Assembly (NCBI GenBank): GCA_905178155.1
Contig: CAJINV010000008.1
Span: forward strand, 4,404,577 to 4,454,533
From: Amoebophrya sp. A120
Lineage: Eukaryota > Sar > Dinophyceae > Syndiniales > Amoebophryaceae
Reading direction: 5' to 3'
DNA length: 49,957 nucleotides
Positions 31,336 to 42,300 of this stretch are shown piece by piece (the first letter of the stretch is position 1; every line of letters starts with the position of its first letter). Position numbers and translations under genes: made by a program. Below the pieces are notes generated by a model. The model did no database searches, had not been told where the DNA came from, and worked only from the letters and a program-made list of their open reading frames with translations.

Positions 31336-31451
31336 TTCGCCTCATGGATATCTTCTAAATCTTCTTCTAAATCTGCTTACAAGGGATTTCCTTAGGGAAA
31401 TCAGTGTACTGCAGATTTAGAAGAAGGTGAAGAAGGTGTCCATCAGGCGAA
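31336..31451. repeat. Long imperfect inverted repeat with nested stem
   Basis: Arms of about 41 bases, 31336-31376 (TTCGCCTCATGG...AAATCTGC) and 31411-31451 (GCAGATTTAGAAGAAG...CAGGCGAA), pair with few mismatches. The spacer contains a second stem, GATTTCC with GGGAAATC. Copy B is at 40057-40172. Immediately to the right lies an AGAAGG/TTTAGAA-rich short-repeat tract (about 31480-31610). Confidence 0.8.
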
Positions 31452-34028
31452 CATGTTGGTCGAATCAGAAAAAAGATAGTAGGCGATTTAGAAGGTGGAT
31501 TTAGAAGGCAAAATAGAAGGCGAATTCAGAAGGAAAAATAGAAGGAAATTTAGAAACAAAAATAGAAGGGGAAAAATAGAAGGAAATTTAGAAACAAAAA
31601 TAGAAGGCCCTTCCATTTTTGTTTCTCGATCATGGCCCCAGGTGGTTGTTGGGTTGGGTTTTGTCTTCGGGGATTCCTATATGGATTTCGTCTGGAATTC
31701 CTTCTGGGGATCTGTCTATTTGGTTTGGGGTGTTTCTGACCGGGGCGTTGAGGCTCGTTCGAGAGAGTCGACTCGTGTCGAGGACACGACCGGCAATAAC
31801 ATGTTTTTCCCGATGCCGCTCTTCGAGTTCGCTCATACATTTTGCATTCTAGTGACACTTCATCCAGAATAAAATCGAATGGATCTATCCTGGAGGTGCA
31901 AAAAAACTATTCGAAAACTATGAAGATTCTCTATCGATTTCGATAACGGATTCGCAATCTAATCACCTATTCTCGCATTACAGATTCAAAATAAATCAGA
32001 AATAAAAATCGAAACCAAAAGCAGGAGGAGTCGATAATTAACTTCTGAAAATGACTTCTGGAAACAGGTGCGGATTGTCGATTTGATTCGTGGTTTCTCG
32101 TCCTGGGGGCTCGCGATCACAGGACTTCTGGTGAAAATCCTGGGAAATCGAGCTTTCCCCGACCTAACAGGACACTTCGATAGATGAAAATCTATCTGAT
32201 TCTATTCGAAAACCAATAAGAAATCAATCCGAATCACGATACTACTTTAGAATCAATAGGGTAAATCGATTCGACCGATAAATTCGTATTTTTAGTCGCG
32301 ATTCAGATATTCTAAAATCTATAAAGTCGATCCTATTTCTCTCCTCTATCCTGATTCCCGGTCAGAATCTCGATTCGATCGGGATTCGATAAAAAAAATA
32401 AATGAAATTATCTAAAACCCACTTCTGATTCTCGATCAGATTCCGCCTCGACTCGATGGAAAGTGAAAAGATAAACCCTAATTATGATTCCGAATCTTCG
32501 AAGATGGTGTTCAGCGCGCGCCAATCACCATCAATTTACTTGATTCCGATACCCGATTTCCTCGATGGATTTCGATAAAGGAATAAATATATCTAGGATG
32601 ATTCGACTCGGATTCCCATTGGGATTCTCGAGAATCAAAATAAGAATGAATCTAATCGATTCCGATTCTCGATGGGGTTCACGAGAAACAAATAAAAGAA
32701 TAAACTCTACCTATCTCGATTCTGATTCGAATTCCGGATGGGATTTCGATAAAAGGAAACAAATGGGCTCTGATTCCGAGTCGATTCCCGATGGGATCCG
32801 ATTCGGGATAGAAAAATAGAAATCAATTCCCGATGGGATTCACAATAAACAAAGAAAGGAATAAATCTAATCTATTTCGATTCTGATCCGAATTCCGATG
32901 GGATTCGATCAAGAATAAATAAAATCTATCAGAATACCTCCTAGATAGGGCGAAAACCTAAAATATCATTACTCGAAATATTGCATGACAGATTCGATAT
33001 TTTTTTTTCTATGCCTGAGATCCGACCGAGATTACGATTACGAATAGAAAAAGGAAAATGAACACAACTAAAAAGTCCGATAGTTAGGGTGTGCAATCGC
33101 TTCTCAATTCGATTCGATGTTTTTTCTTCAACAATCCCTCCCGGGATGCGAAATAAATTCTTGAGTTCAGGCGCCTGTCAAAATGGAAAAGTGTTCATCT
33201 TCGTCGTGATTGATCCATTGATTTTTTTCATTAGAAATCAATCCGAATTCGTTCGATTTTCGTTGTTCTTTTCTCGTTCGATTTCAGAAGTGAAGTCAGG
33301 TATTTTGTCCGATTTCCATGGTGTTTCGATCTAAAATTTTCATCTAGAAAGTGTGTGAAAATTTTAATCATTTTTGGAAAAGATTTCTTGTTTCATTTTC
33401 GAGCGATCCTCCATTGTCGATTTGATTGATCCCCAAAGCAGAACCTACCGGATCGATTTCGTTTGAATCGCGATCCGGCTTTTGATGTGTGTATCAAGGC
33501 CTCTCTTCTGCTTGGGGAGTCTATCAATGTCGACATCTGGTGGGCTCGATTTTAGGTATAGAAGGATAAAATTTCTAAAATTATACATGTGGTTTTTGCT
33601 TTTCTTCATCATCCTATGAAAATATAAAGAAAAGTAGTTACCTCTATGCAGGTTCTGGTGAGTTCTGGTCTTTTCGAAAAAAATGATCTTGAAGGAAATC
33701 GCATGGCAATCTTGAAAAGAAAAAAAATCACAAATCATACATCTAAATCTTACAAGTGATCAAAATACGCATGCTCTTCTCCTTCTAGTCTGTTCGTTTC
33801 TTCTGTTTCCCCGATGACAGTGCCGATCCGATCGCGACGAATGCCTCCGAGCTATCGGATCCGGATTGCCGTCGGTTTTGGGTTCTTTTTCAGTAGTGAA
33901 AGTCTTTGAAAGTAGTCTAGTTTCCATATGGTTTTTCGCCTCTCTTTTGCATTCATTCCGGGGCGAAAATTAGTCATAGTATAGGCTAGATCTAGGGCAT
34001 TCTAATCGTAATTGCGGTGCTAGTAGGC

Positions 34029-37000
34029 CTACGCAGTCACTTCAGTTTCCTCATCTTCCCCCACCCGAATGTGGCTAATCAGGATCTGGTGGTCGATTCC
34101 CCGTCGGGTTCCTTTGATTTCCAGCGTCATGGAGGGCGGGCAGCAGAAGAACTCCTTCGTGGCCGGTTGCAGTTGGTCCGGGCGCTTTTCGGTGGTTGGT
34201 TTGTTCTTCAGTGGTCCCCGATTGGCATCCTGGGCCTCTTTGTTCAGGACGATGTAATCAACAGCAAAACCGGTCTTGTCATAGGTGCAGAAAGTCCAGC
34301 TTCGTTTCCCGTGCGTCACCTGAAGTGCCTTATTCTCGGTCCCCAGCAGTTTCTGGATACTGGCGGTTTCCTGGCGGGATGTAGATGGGGTTTCGCGGTT
34401 GTGCCGACCGTGCAGGCCGTAGATCGATCGGTCGATCACTCTGTTGAAGTCGCCGACGAGGATCCGCTTTCCCGGGCCGGCGAGCCACTGGCGCAGGTTC
34501 AGGTCCCAGGCCTGGGCCTGCTTGATGCGGCGCAGCTCCTCCATCGCGTTCACGCTGTACACATTCCCGAAGGTGTGCTCGCCCCCGACAACAATTTCCT
34601 GGAAGCGACCCTCATGTTGCACTTCGGACTCGAATCGGGTCGCGCCAAAGTATTCGTGTGGGAGGTCTCTGCGGGCGAGGGCAGCAGTGGACGAATAGCC
34701 GATCTTGGACACGCTCGGGCGCAGGTAGATCGTGTAATCGGAATCCAGTGCATTGAGCGCGTCGCGGGCTTTCGTTTCCAGCGATGGGGAGACTTTGGTC
34801 TCTTGCAAAAAAATCAGGTGGGGCTTCGTCTTCAGAATTTCTTCCAGGTCAAGCAGCCTCGGGCCGCTTTCGATCGAAGCAAACAGTCCATCGAGATTGT
34901 AGGAGACGATCACGATTTCCCCCGGCGGGAGGATTTCCGGCTGGCGACGCAACAGGGGCGGGCGGGCGGGCCACTCGCGGTCGAGCGTTCCCAGCTTCAC
35001 GAGTTCCTTTACGCGCTTCGAAACTTCGCCGGGAGTCAGGGCGGCAGTCAGGTATGCCAGGATCGCAGGCTCCGTAAGCGGGAGGGCACGAACCATCGTG
35101 ATCGCCTGAGGTTGCCCGAAGCGGATTCTGCGGCCGAGCAGGCAGCCAAGCACGACCGAGTTGGCATTCCGATGCTGGACGACGAAAATCCGGGGCAGAA
35201 ACTTCATTTCGTATTTGGACCGATCGGGTTTCAAGCGGATCACCATGTCGCCGGCAATTAGGTCCTTGTTGACGGTTTTCTGGGCTTCGCGTTTCACGCT
35301 CCGGCCGTGGTTGAAGATGCGGCTCGCAACAGCTTCGAAGTCGGTTTCTCGGCGTTTCTTGATCGCGAGCGAAACCTCATCGAGCAGATCCCCCTCGACA
35401 GTTGTGGAGAAAACAGCTTCGTTGGCGGCGATCGGCGCTGCAGCACCCCAGTGCCGTTCGACCAGAGATGCACCGGCATAGCTGCCCCGCGGTTGGATTC
35501 CGAGGAGGTAGCCAGCACGGCGGACATGGTCGGACCAGTTGGAAGGCAGGAACGCCATCGCATCTTCTTCCTGTGCTTCGGCTTCTTCGGCTGCTTGTTT
35601 CTTCCCTTTCGGGCCGCGCTTCACGTTGATCTTTTTCTTCTCGGCCACCAGTTTCATATCCGGGTCGTCGAGGACAACAAACAAAAACTCGCCGTCCATC
35701 GTGTTTCGTCGCTCCAGTCGGAAACTCGGTGGGGCCAGGGCGTGTAGCAGGCGGATCAGGAAGTTGAGAAGGTGGTGAGGGTGTTCGACCATCCAGTTTC
35801 CGGACGCGAGGTAGTGCGGGCTCTTCCAGGTCTTGACCTCGTGCAGGGGGTCGATTTTCTGGATGAGCGCGTTGAGGGTGTCCAGAAATAGACGCCCGAA
35901 ATGCGACCCGTTGTCGCATCGGATGTAGGAATACAGTGTGAAAGTTGCCAACATCAAGCGGAAGACGCAGTCGGCGGCCGTGGCTGCCGTCGCGTCCGTC
36001 GTCGGCTCCGCCCATGTCAGCTCGCTCCGTCCGTCGGTGGCCGTGAAGATGCTGCTGAACTCGTCACCGGAAGCAAGGCCACAGATGTAATCGATAAACA
36101 GCACCTGTCCCCGGTGCCTGAACAGCTCCAACCGTGGTTGCAGTCGCACTGAGCTCGGGCCTTGCTGTGCGTAGGGGCTGAGGCTGCAGTAGATGCATAA
36201 GGATACGATCTTGGCACAGAGGTCCAGCAATCCGCCCTCGACAAAGAAGCCTTTTCGCAGTGTTAGGTGGTAGAGGATGCCTTTCCGTCCGTGCGAAACC
36301 GCATGGATCGCACTGATCACAGCAACGGCGATGCTGGTATGGTCATAGGTCTGACCCTCGAACACAAATTCTTCAGGTTCCACAAGAGTGGGGAGCAGGA
36401 TCTTCCAGCCGTGGAGCGGGACTCGGAACTGCAGGACGTCGCCGCAGAGTCGGTAGGACGGGAGTCGCTCCAGCATCGCCATCGCCTTATTCCGTTTCGG
36501 GCGGAGGCCATGCTGCTTCGCAACCGCGAGCAGATGGGCGATCTGTTCCTCTTCTTCCTCGGATCGGGCGACAGCCTCGAAGGCAGCAAACTCCAGGACG
36601 AACTGGCGCTTCTGGGTCTCCGTTAGAACTTTCTTGAAATTGGGCTCCAGGTGCAGGTGGGCGATCAGCTTCCGCGCGAACAAGAGGTAGATCGTGTTCG
36701 GCCTCCGTTTCTCGAGAAAACTGTCCCCGACCACCAGAAACATCAGAGCACCGCCCCACCGGCGGATCTTTCCTTCCATGATGTTTCCTTCATCGTCTCG
36801 CGCGACCCGGATCTCGACGAACCGCGTCGCATTCTCGGCGGTATAGGTTTCGTCTTGCCCTTCGCCGACGAGAATGTGGATGGTGGACCAGAGCCACTCG
36901 GTCGAACTCGCGGGGAAGATAACTCTTTCGAGTTCCGTCGCGGTTTTCCAAAGGATGGAGTCCGCCTGGGCATCTTCGTCAGGCAGTTCGTCCCCGGGCG

Positions 37001-39314
37001 TCGATACTACAATCTCCGAGGCGTCGACAGTTCCCAGGCTGTCAAGGAGTGCGTCGAGTTCCTTCGCGCCTTTCTTCGGCGGCCCCATCTCGGGCGGCTC
37101 TGCTTGAATCTCGACCGGATTCTGTCCGTACTCCACTTCGACCGACGGGGACGCATTGGCAGGCCCGCGATCGCAAAAACATTGGAAAAGGAAATAGTTC
37201 TTAGAGTCGAAGATCACCCTTGCAGTCGGGCAGGACGGGTGCTCGTCGTCGTACAGTCTGGCGCCGCGTGGGAGGTGCATGCTCCGCGAGAACCAGACCG
37301 ACTCTGCGTCCAGTTCCGCACGGGGTGGCAGGATTTTATACTCTCGCCATGTTTTGCTAATAGGGTGGGATAGGTCGTGGCCGAGCATCTGGCGGATCAG
37401 TCGGTAGGCCCGCTCAGGCGGCCCGGCCTTTTTGTTTCGGTTCGTGAACCCATATCGAAGCCACCGGTCACCACAGGGTGGGAGGATGTACTTCGGGCGG
37501 AGGGTCACGACAAGATTGTTGCCCCGGACGTCGTCCTTCCGGCGGCAGTGGATGTGGAAAGCCCATTCGGGAAGCCGGAGCGGGACGACCTTCTCCTTGC
37601 TGTCGTCGTCCGGATTCAGCAATTGTTCTTCATCCTCCGGGGGGAGAAGATGCTGGTCCGCGTCCGGGCTTGCCGCGGGGGCGTTGGCGTCCTCCATGAG
37701 AACATCTTCATCATCAAAAATATCATAAATGCGGTCTGTTTCATCGTCTTCGTTTCCCTCTTCGGTACCTGTTTCGCCGTGTTTGCAGACGTTCCGCCCG
37801 GTGGGGCTTGCAGTGACTTCGTCGGCCAGGGCGGCAGCAGCGATCGCAACTTCTTCCGCCGCTTCCTCTGGGGATGCGACAGGGGCGACGTGAGCTTCCT
37901 CGTCCTCTTCGCGGGTGGCTGCGGGTCGGGTCTGCTTCGGCTTCGGCGCTGTTGCCGGGGGCGAAGGGTCGGACTCCTCCGATTCGACGACCGGAAACCC
38001 GGACAGCAACTCCTTCCAGACATCCGCACGCCAGTTGATGGGCCACGTTACAGCCTCGAAGAGTCTATTTACTCCGACGCAGTCCACCACAATCCGCCCC
38101 AGTAGCGACTTTTTCCGTTTTGCCAAGAACATGCTGGATATCAGTGACGGGGCCCCGGTCTGGGCGGCTTTCTTGAACCAGGGCTCGATAAACCCCTCGG
38201 CAATAGCTTCCTCGATCAAAAACTTCATAATGTGATCCAGCACGCCGGGCAGGCTGAAACGCCGCGAGACACCAGCGGCGGCCCGCGGGTTGATCGGGTG
38301 GAAGGCCTTCGCGATTCGGACCGTCGGGAAAGGCTGGCCCGGGGCCCAGAGGGCCGCGCGGAGGACGCAGCAAATCTTAATGAAGCAGCAGCGGAGCTCG
38401 AGCGGCATCTCAACGGGGAGCGTATTCAGGAGTGTAGTGCAGATCAGTTGGTGGAAGTCGCGGTCGGACAGTTTTTCCTGGGCTGCCTCCTTCCGCTTGG
38501 TAATTTCTGCGTCGATCTGCTCTTGGGTCGCGTTTCCACTGATCGCGTTTCTGACCTTCGTATCGGGGCCCGGATCTGCGACCTGTTTCTCTTGGTTGGG
38601 TGCAGAACCGACCTGGTGGAGCCGACAGCGCGCATGTTTGATCTGTTCTCCCGAAACGACGTCGCGAAGGACCACGCGGGGCTTGACAGTTTTCTTATGT
38701 TTTTCCAGTAAGGTAACTTCAAACCGGACCCCTTCCTCGAGTTCCGCGGGCGTCGCAGTGATCGGGGCGCCGGGGATCGACACCATCGGCGCAAACGAAA
38801 CATCGACCGAAACTGCTTGCGGTACCGGGAACAGGGTGCTACAGTCGATCCGGACGACATGCTCCGACGGCACGAATGGCTCCAATACCGATGGGTCCAC
38901 GGTCCAATACTCGGCGTCGGCGGACGGATCCGCCGGTGGCAGGCTGGCTAGCAAAAGTATTTCTTCCAGGTCCGGGTCCTCCGGGATCGGGGCGCCGTCA
39001 AAACGCTGAAACAGGTCCTTGACTTTCTCTTTCCATTCTTCGTGGTTCGCCTCGACGCCATCGGGCTTTGCTTCAGTGCCGGATCGGGATCCAATGTCTT
39101 CGAGGTTGCTGGACGACCCAACGCGGTGCACCCGGTAACAGAGGCGGCCGGAGAGTGCGGAATGAATTTCCGAAGCCATCGACGATAGGGAGCGCTCCGT
39201 CCTGACATCCTGGGAAGACGTGATCAGCTCCCGGATACCGGTGGAGCTGCAATCGAAGAAAAGGATAAAGGGCACCGAAAGCGGAATCTTTGGTAAGATT
39301 TCCCGGACAAAGTG
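34029..39314 (-). CDS. Retroelement polyprotein, copy A, cut at the N gap (partial)
   Basis: This reads from the N gap at 39315 to TAG at 34029 and gives the same residues as positions 538-2285 of the copy at 42750-49604. It starts inside RNase H (just before the FFDCSS catalytic Asp) and lacks the reverse transcriptase palm and thumb. Because the whole block is duplicated to the base, this is probably the same gene seen in a second contig rather than a 5'-truncated genomic copy. See the full-length entry for the domains. Confidence 0.85.
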   Translation of the reverse strand, partial: HFVREILPKIPLSVPFILFFDCSSTGIRELITSSQDVRTERSLSSMASEIHSALSGRLCYRVHRVGSSSNLEDIGSRSGTEAKPDGVEANHEEWKEKVKDLFQRFDGAPIPEDPDLEEILLLASLPPADPSADAEYWTVDPSVLEPFVPSEHVVRIDCSTLFPVPQAVSVDVSFAPMVSIPGAPITATPAELEEGVRFEVTLLEKHKKTVKPRVVLRDVVSGEQIKHARCRLHQVGSAPNQEKQVADPGPDTKVRNAISGNATQEQIDAEITKRKEAAQEKLSDRDFHQLICTTLLNTLPVEMPLELRCCFIKICCVLRAALWAPGQPFPTVRIAKAFHPINPRAAAGVSRRFSLPGVLDHIMKFLIEEAIAEGFIEPWFKKAAQTGAPSLISSMFLAKRKKSLLGRIVVDCVGVNRLFEAVTWPINWRADVWKELLSGFPVVESEESDPSPPATAPKPKQTRPAATREEDEEAHVAPVASPEEAAEEVAIAAAALADEVTASPTGRNVCKHGETGTEEGNEDDETDRIYDIFDDEDVLMEDANAPAASPDADQHLLPPEDEEQLLNPDDDSKEKVVPLRLPEWAFHIHCRRKDDVRGNNLVVTLRPKYILPPCGDRWLRYGFTNRNKKAGPPERAYRLIRQMLGHDLSHPISKTWREYKILPPRAELDAESVWFSRSMHLPRGARLYDDEHPSCPTARVIFDSKNYFLFQCFCDRGPANASPSVEVEYGQNPVEIQAEPPEMGPPKKGAKELDALLDSLGTVDASEIVVSTPGDELPDEDAQADSILWKTATELERVIFPASSTEWLWSTIHILVGEGQDETYTAENATRFVEIRVARDDEGNIMEGKIRRWGGALMFLVVGDSFLEKRRPNTIYLLFARKLIAHLHLEPNFKKVLTETQKRQFVLEFAAFEAVARSEEEEEQIAHLLAVAKQHGLRPKRNKAMAMLERLPSYRLCGDVLQFRVPLHGWKILLPTLVEPEEFVFEGQTYDHTSIAVAVISAIHAVSHGRKGILYHLTLRKGFFVEGGLLDLCAKIVSLCIYCSLSPYAQQGPSSVRLQPRLELFRHRGQVLFIDYICGLASGDEFSSIFTATDGRSELTWAEPTTDATAATAADCVFRLMLATFTLYSYIRCDNGSHFGRLFLDTLNALIQKIDPLHEVKTWKSPHYLASGNWMVEHPHHLLNFLIRLLHALAPPSFRLERRNTMDGEFLFVVLDDPDMKLVAEKKKINVKRGPKGKKQAAEEAEAQEEDAMAFLPSNWSDHVRRAGYLLGIQPRGSYAGASLVERHWGAAAPIAANEAVFSTTVEGDLLDEVSLAIKKRRETDFEAVASRIFNHGRSVKREAQKTVNKDLIAGDMVIRLKPDRSKYEMKFLPRIFVVQHRNANSVVLGCLLGRRIRFGQPQAITMVRALPLTEPAILAYLTAALTPGEVSKRVKELVKLGTLDREWPARPPLLRRQPEILPPGEIVIVSYNLDGLFASIESGPRLLDLEEILKTKPHLIFLQETKVSPSLETKARDALNALDSDYTIYLRPSVSKIGYSSTAALARRDLPHEYFGATRFESEVQHEGRFQEIVVGGEHTFGNVYSVNAMEELRRIKQAQAWDLNLRQWLAGPGKRILVGDFNRVIDRSIYGLHGRHNRETPSTSRQETASIQKLLGTENKALQVTHGKRSWTFCTYDKTGFAVDYIVLNKEAQDANRGPLKNKPTTEKRPDQLQPATKEFFCCPPSMTLEIKGTRRGIDHQILISHIRVGEDEETEVTA

Positions 39315-39315
39315 N
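39315..39315. other. Single N, contig join
   Basis: One ambiguous base separates the end of copy A (39314) from the start of copy B (39316). A single-N join between two copies of the same 8.7 kb suggests scaffolding of overlapping contigs. Confidence 0.95.
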
Positions 39316-42300
39316 AGAGGCCTCCTTGGGGGGCCTAGTTAGCTCGGGATTGCATGAAATCCAGGGGGGGTGATCCGGAGGCCATCCGGGCCGCCATTGT
39401 GGCCCACCAAGGGCTGCCCCAAAGGCCTCCGAAAGCGGCCCCAATTCAGTTGGAGGGGCGTGGGGCCGCGCAGCTGGCTAAAAAATGGCTAATTTTTTTC
39501 TGATTTTTGAAAACTCCGCGCGGCGAGGTAGCCGGTCGGGCCTCTCGTTTGCCGGTTGCCCGGCCTCCGCCCATTCCGGAGCCCGCGGCCATTGCCCTTG
39601 GCCCCGGGCTTCATCGTGTCAGCTTCGGCCCCCCCTTGCATGGATGGGCCGCGCCCTTTTTTGTTGCTCTGGTTTGCCGGGTATGGTTGGGCATTTGGGC
39701 CGCCCCGCGTAGTTCGGTGATTCAGGGCATCGGCCGTCTGGTTTTTGCATATTTCCGCGCTTTCTGTGGTTTTGCATGGTTTCGGGCCTTATGATATTCG
39801 ACAGCGGGATAGGGACGAAAATTGTAGTCGTGGCAGCCGCCATGAGCAGCAGTTTTCGTCTCTTTTGTTCTGTCTGATGTAAGCTCCTATCTGTATTGCT
39901 TTCTATCTCGGCCTTCGGTGTTTGTTGCTCTGTTGTGTTTCATTTGCCCTACGGAAGAGGATCCACGTTCGTGCACATGTCGCCTGCTATCTTCAGTTTT
40001 GGAAATGGACAGGTTCCGGACCTGTCCGTTTCCAAAACTGCGGCACTCGACCACTTTTCGCCTCATGGATATCTTCTAAATCTTCTTCTAAATCTGCTTA
40101 CAAGGGATTTCCTTAGGGAAATCAGTGTACTGCAGATTTAGAAGAAGGTGAAGAAGGTGTCCATCAGGCGAACATGTTGGTCGAATCAGAAAAAAGATAG
40201 TAGGCGATTTAGAAGGTGGATTTAGAAGGCAAAATAGAAGGCGAATTCAGAAGGAAAAATAGAAGGAAATTTAGAAACAAAAATAGAAGGGGAAAAATAG
40301 AAGGAAATTTAGAAACAAAAATAGAAGGCCCTTCCATTTTTGTTTCTCGATCATGGCCCCAGGTGGTTGTTGGGTTGGGTTTTGTCTTCGGGGATTCCTA
40401 TATGGATTTCGTCTGGAATTCCTTCTGGGGATCTGTCTATTTGGTTTGGGGTGTTTCTGACCGGGGCGTTGAGGCTCGTTCGAGAGAGTCGACTCGTGTC
40501 GAGGACACGACCGGCAATAACATGTTTTTCCCGATGCCGCTCTTCGAGTTCGCTCATACATTTTGCATTCTAGTGACACTTCATCCAGAATAAAATCGAA
40601 TGGATCTATCCTGGAGGTGCAAAAAAACTATTCGAAAACTATGAAGATTCTCTATCGATTTCGATAACGGATTCGCAATCTAATCACCTATTCTCGCATT
40701 ACAGATTCAAAATAAATCAGAAATAAAAATCGAAACCAAAAGCAGGAGGAGTCGATAATTAACTTCTGAAAATGACTTCTGGAAACAGGTGCGGATTGTC
40801 GATTTGATTCGTGGTTTCTCGTCCTGGGGGCTCGCGATCACAGGACTTCTGGTGAAAATCCTGGGAAATCGAGCTTTCCCCGACCTAACAGGACACTTCG
40901 ATAGATGAAAATCTATCTGATTCTATTCGAAAACCAATAAGAAATCAATCCGAATCACGATACTACTTTAGAATCAATAGGGTAAATCGATTCGACCGAT
41001 AAATTCGTATTTTTAGTCGCGATTCAGATATTCTAAAATCTATAAAGTCGATCCTATTTCTCTCCTCTATCCTGATTCCCGGTCAGAATCTCGATTCGAT
41101 CGGGATTCGATAAAAAAAATAAATGAAATTATCTAAAACCCACTTCTGATTCTCGATCAGATTCCGCCTCGACTCGATGGAAAGTGAAAAGATAAACCCT
41201 AATTATGATTCCGAATCTTCGAAGATGGTGTTCAGCGCGCGCCAATCACCATCAATTTACTTGATTCCGATACCCGATTTCCTCGATGGATTTCGATAAA
41301 GGAATAAATATATCTAGGATGATTCGACTCGGATTCCCATTGGGATTCTCGAGAATCAAAATAAGAATGAATCTAATCGATTCCGATTCTCGATGGGGTT
41401 CACGAGAAACAAATAAAAGAATAAACTCTACCTATCTCGATTCTGATTCGAATTCCGGATGGGATTTCGATAAAAGGAAACAAATGGGCTCTGATTCCGA
41501 GTCGATTCCCGATGGGATCCGATTCGGGATAGAAAAATAGAAATCAATTCCCGATGGGATTCACAATAAACAAAGAAAGGAATAAATCTAATCTATTTCG
41601 ATTCTGATCCGAATTCCGATGGGATTCGATCAAGAATAAATAAAATCTATCAGAATACCTCCTAGATAGGGCGAAAACCTAAAATATCATTACTCGAAAT
41701 ATTGCATGACAGATTCGATATTTTTTTTTCTATGCCTGAGATCCGACCGAGATTACGATTACGAATAGAAAAAGGAAAATGAACACAACTAAAAAGTCCG
41801 ATAGTTAGGGTGTGCAATCGCTTCTCAATTCGATTCGATGTTTTTTCTTCAACAATCCCTCCCGGGATGCGAAATAAATTCTTGAGTTCAGGCGCCTGTC
41901 AAAATGGAAAAGTGTTCATCTTCGTCGTGATTGATCCATTGATTTTTTTCATTAGAAATCAATCCGAATTCGTTCGATTTTCGTTGTTCTTTTCTCGTTC
42001 GATTTCAGAAGTGAAGTCAGGTATTTTGTCCGATTTCCATGGTGTTTCGATCTAAAATTTTCATCTAGAAAGTGTGTGAAAATTTTAATCATTTTTGGAA
42101 AAGATTTCTTGTTTCATTTTCGAGCGATCCTCCATTGTCGATTTGATTGATCCCCAAAGCAGAACCTACCGGATCGATTTCGTTTGAATCGCGATCCGGC
42201 TTTTGATGTGTGTATCAAGGCCTCTCTTCTGCTTGGGGAGTCTATCAATGTCGACATCTGGTGGGCTCGATTTTAGGTATAGAAGGATAAAATTTCTAAA

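Larger units (their letters stand above)
31100..34028. repeat. AT-rich zone with degenerate short tandem repeats, copy A
   Basis: Composition flips from very GC-rich to AT-rich near 31.1 kb and back at the retroelement ORF. Around 32560-32930 about six degenerate units of 50-60 bases share GATTCCGA, CGATGGGATTC and AAATAAAAGAATAAA-like blocks. GATTCGAT and TATCGATT words pervade the rest. No convincing coding frame is present. It could be the retroelement's long 3' UTR or a separate satellite-like subtelomeric sequence. The identical copy is at 39821-42749. Confidence 0.6.
30595..39314. repeat. 8.7-kb block, copy A (probable unmerged contig overlap)
   Basis: It matches 39316-48035 at a constant offset of 8721. 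All reading frames in it recur unchanged in copy B. The only difference I found is at 39309 (A) against 48030 (G), five bases before the block stops at the single N at 39315. This pattern fits the ragged end of one contig overlapping the start of the next. Confidence 0.9.

Noticed and set aside
31175-33738. Small open frames in the AT-rich zone (80-125 codons)
   Set aside because: They consist of repeat-derived residues, occur in all frames and span hairpins and short tandem repeats; they recur in copy B only because the block is duplicated.
34017-35261. A 414-codon plus-strand open frame (and its copy at 42738-43982)
   Set aside because: It is antisense to the EEP nuclease and integrase tail of the retroelement, which has clear catalytic motifs on the minus strand; the plus frame shows no domain.
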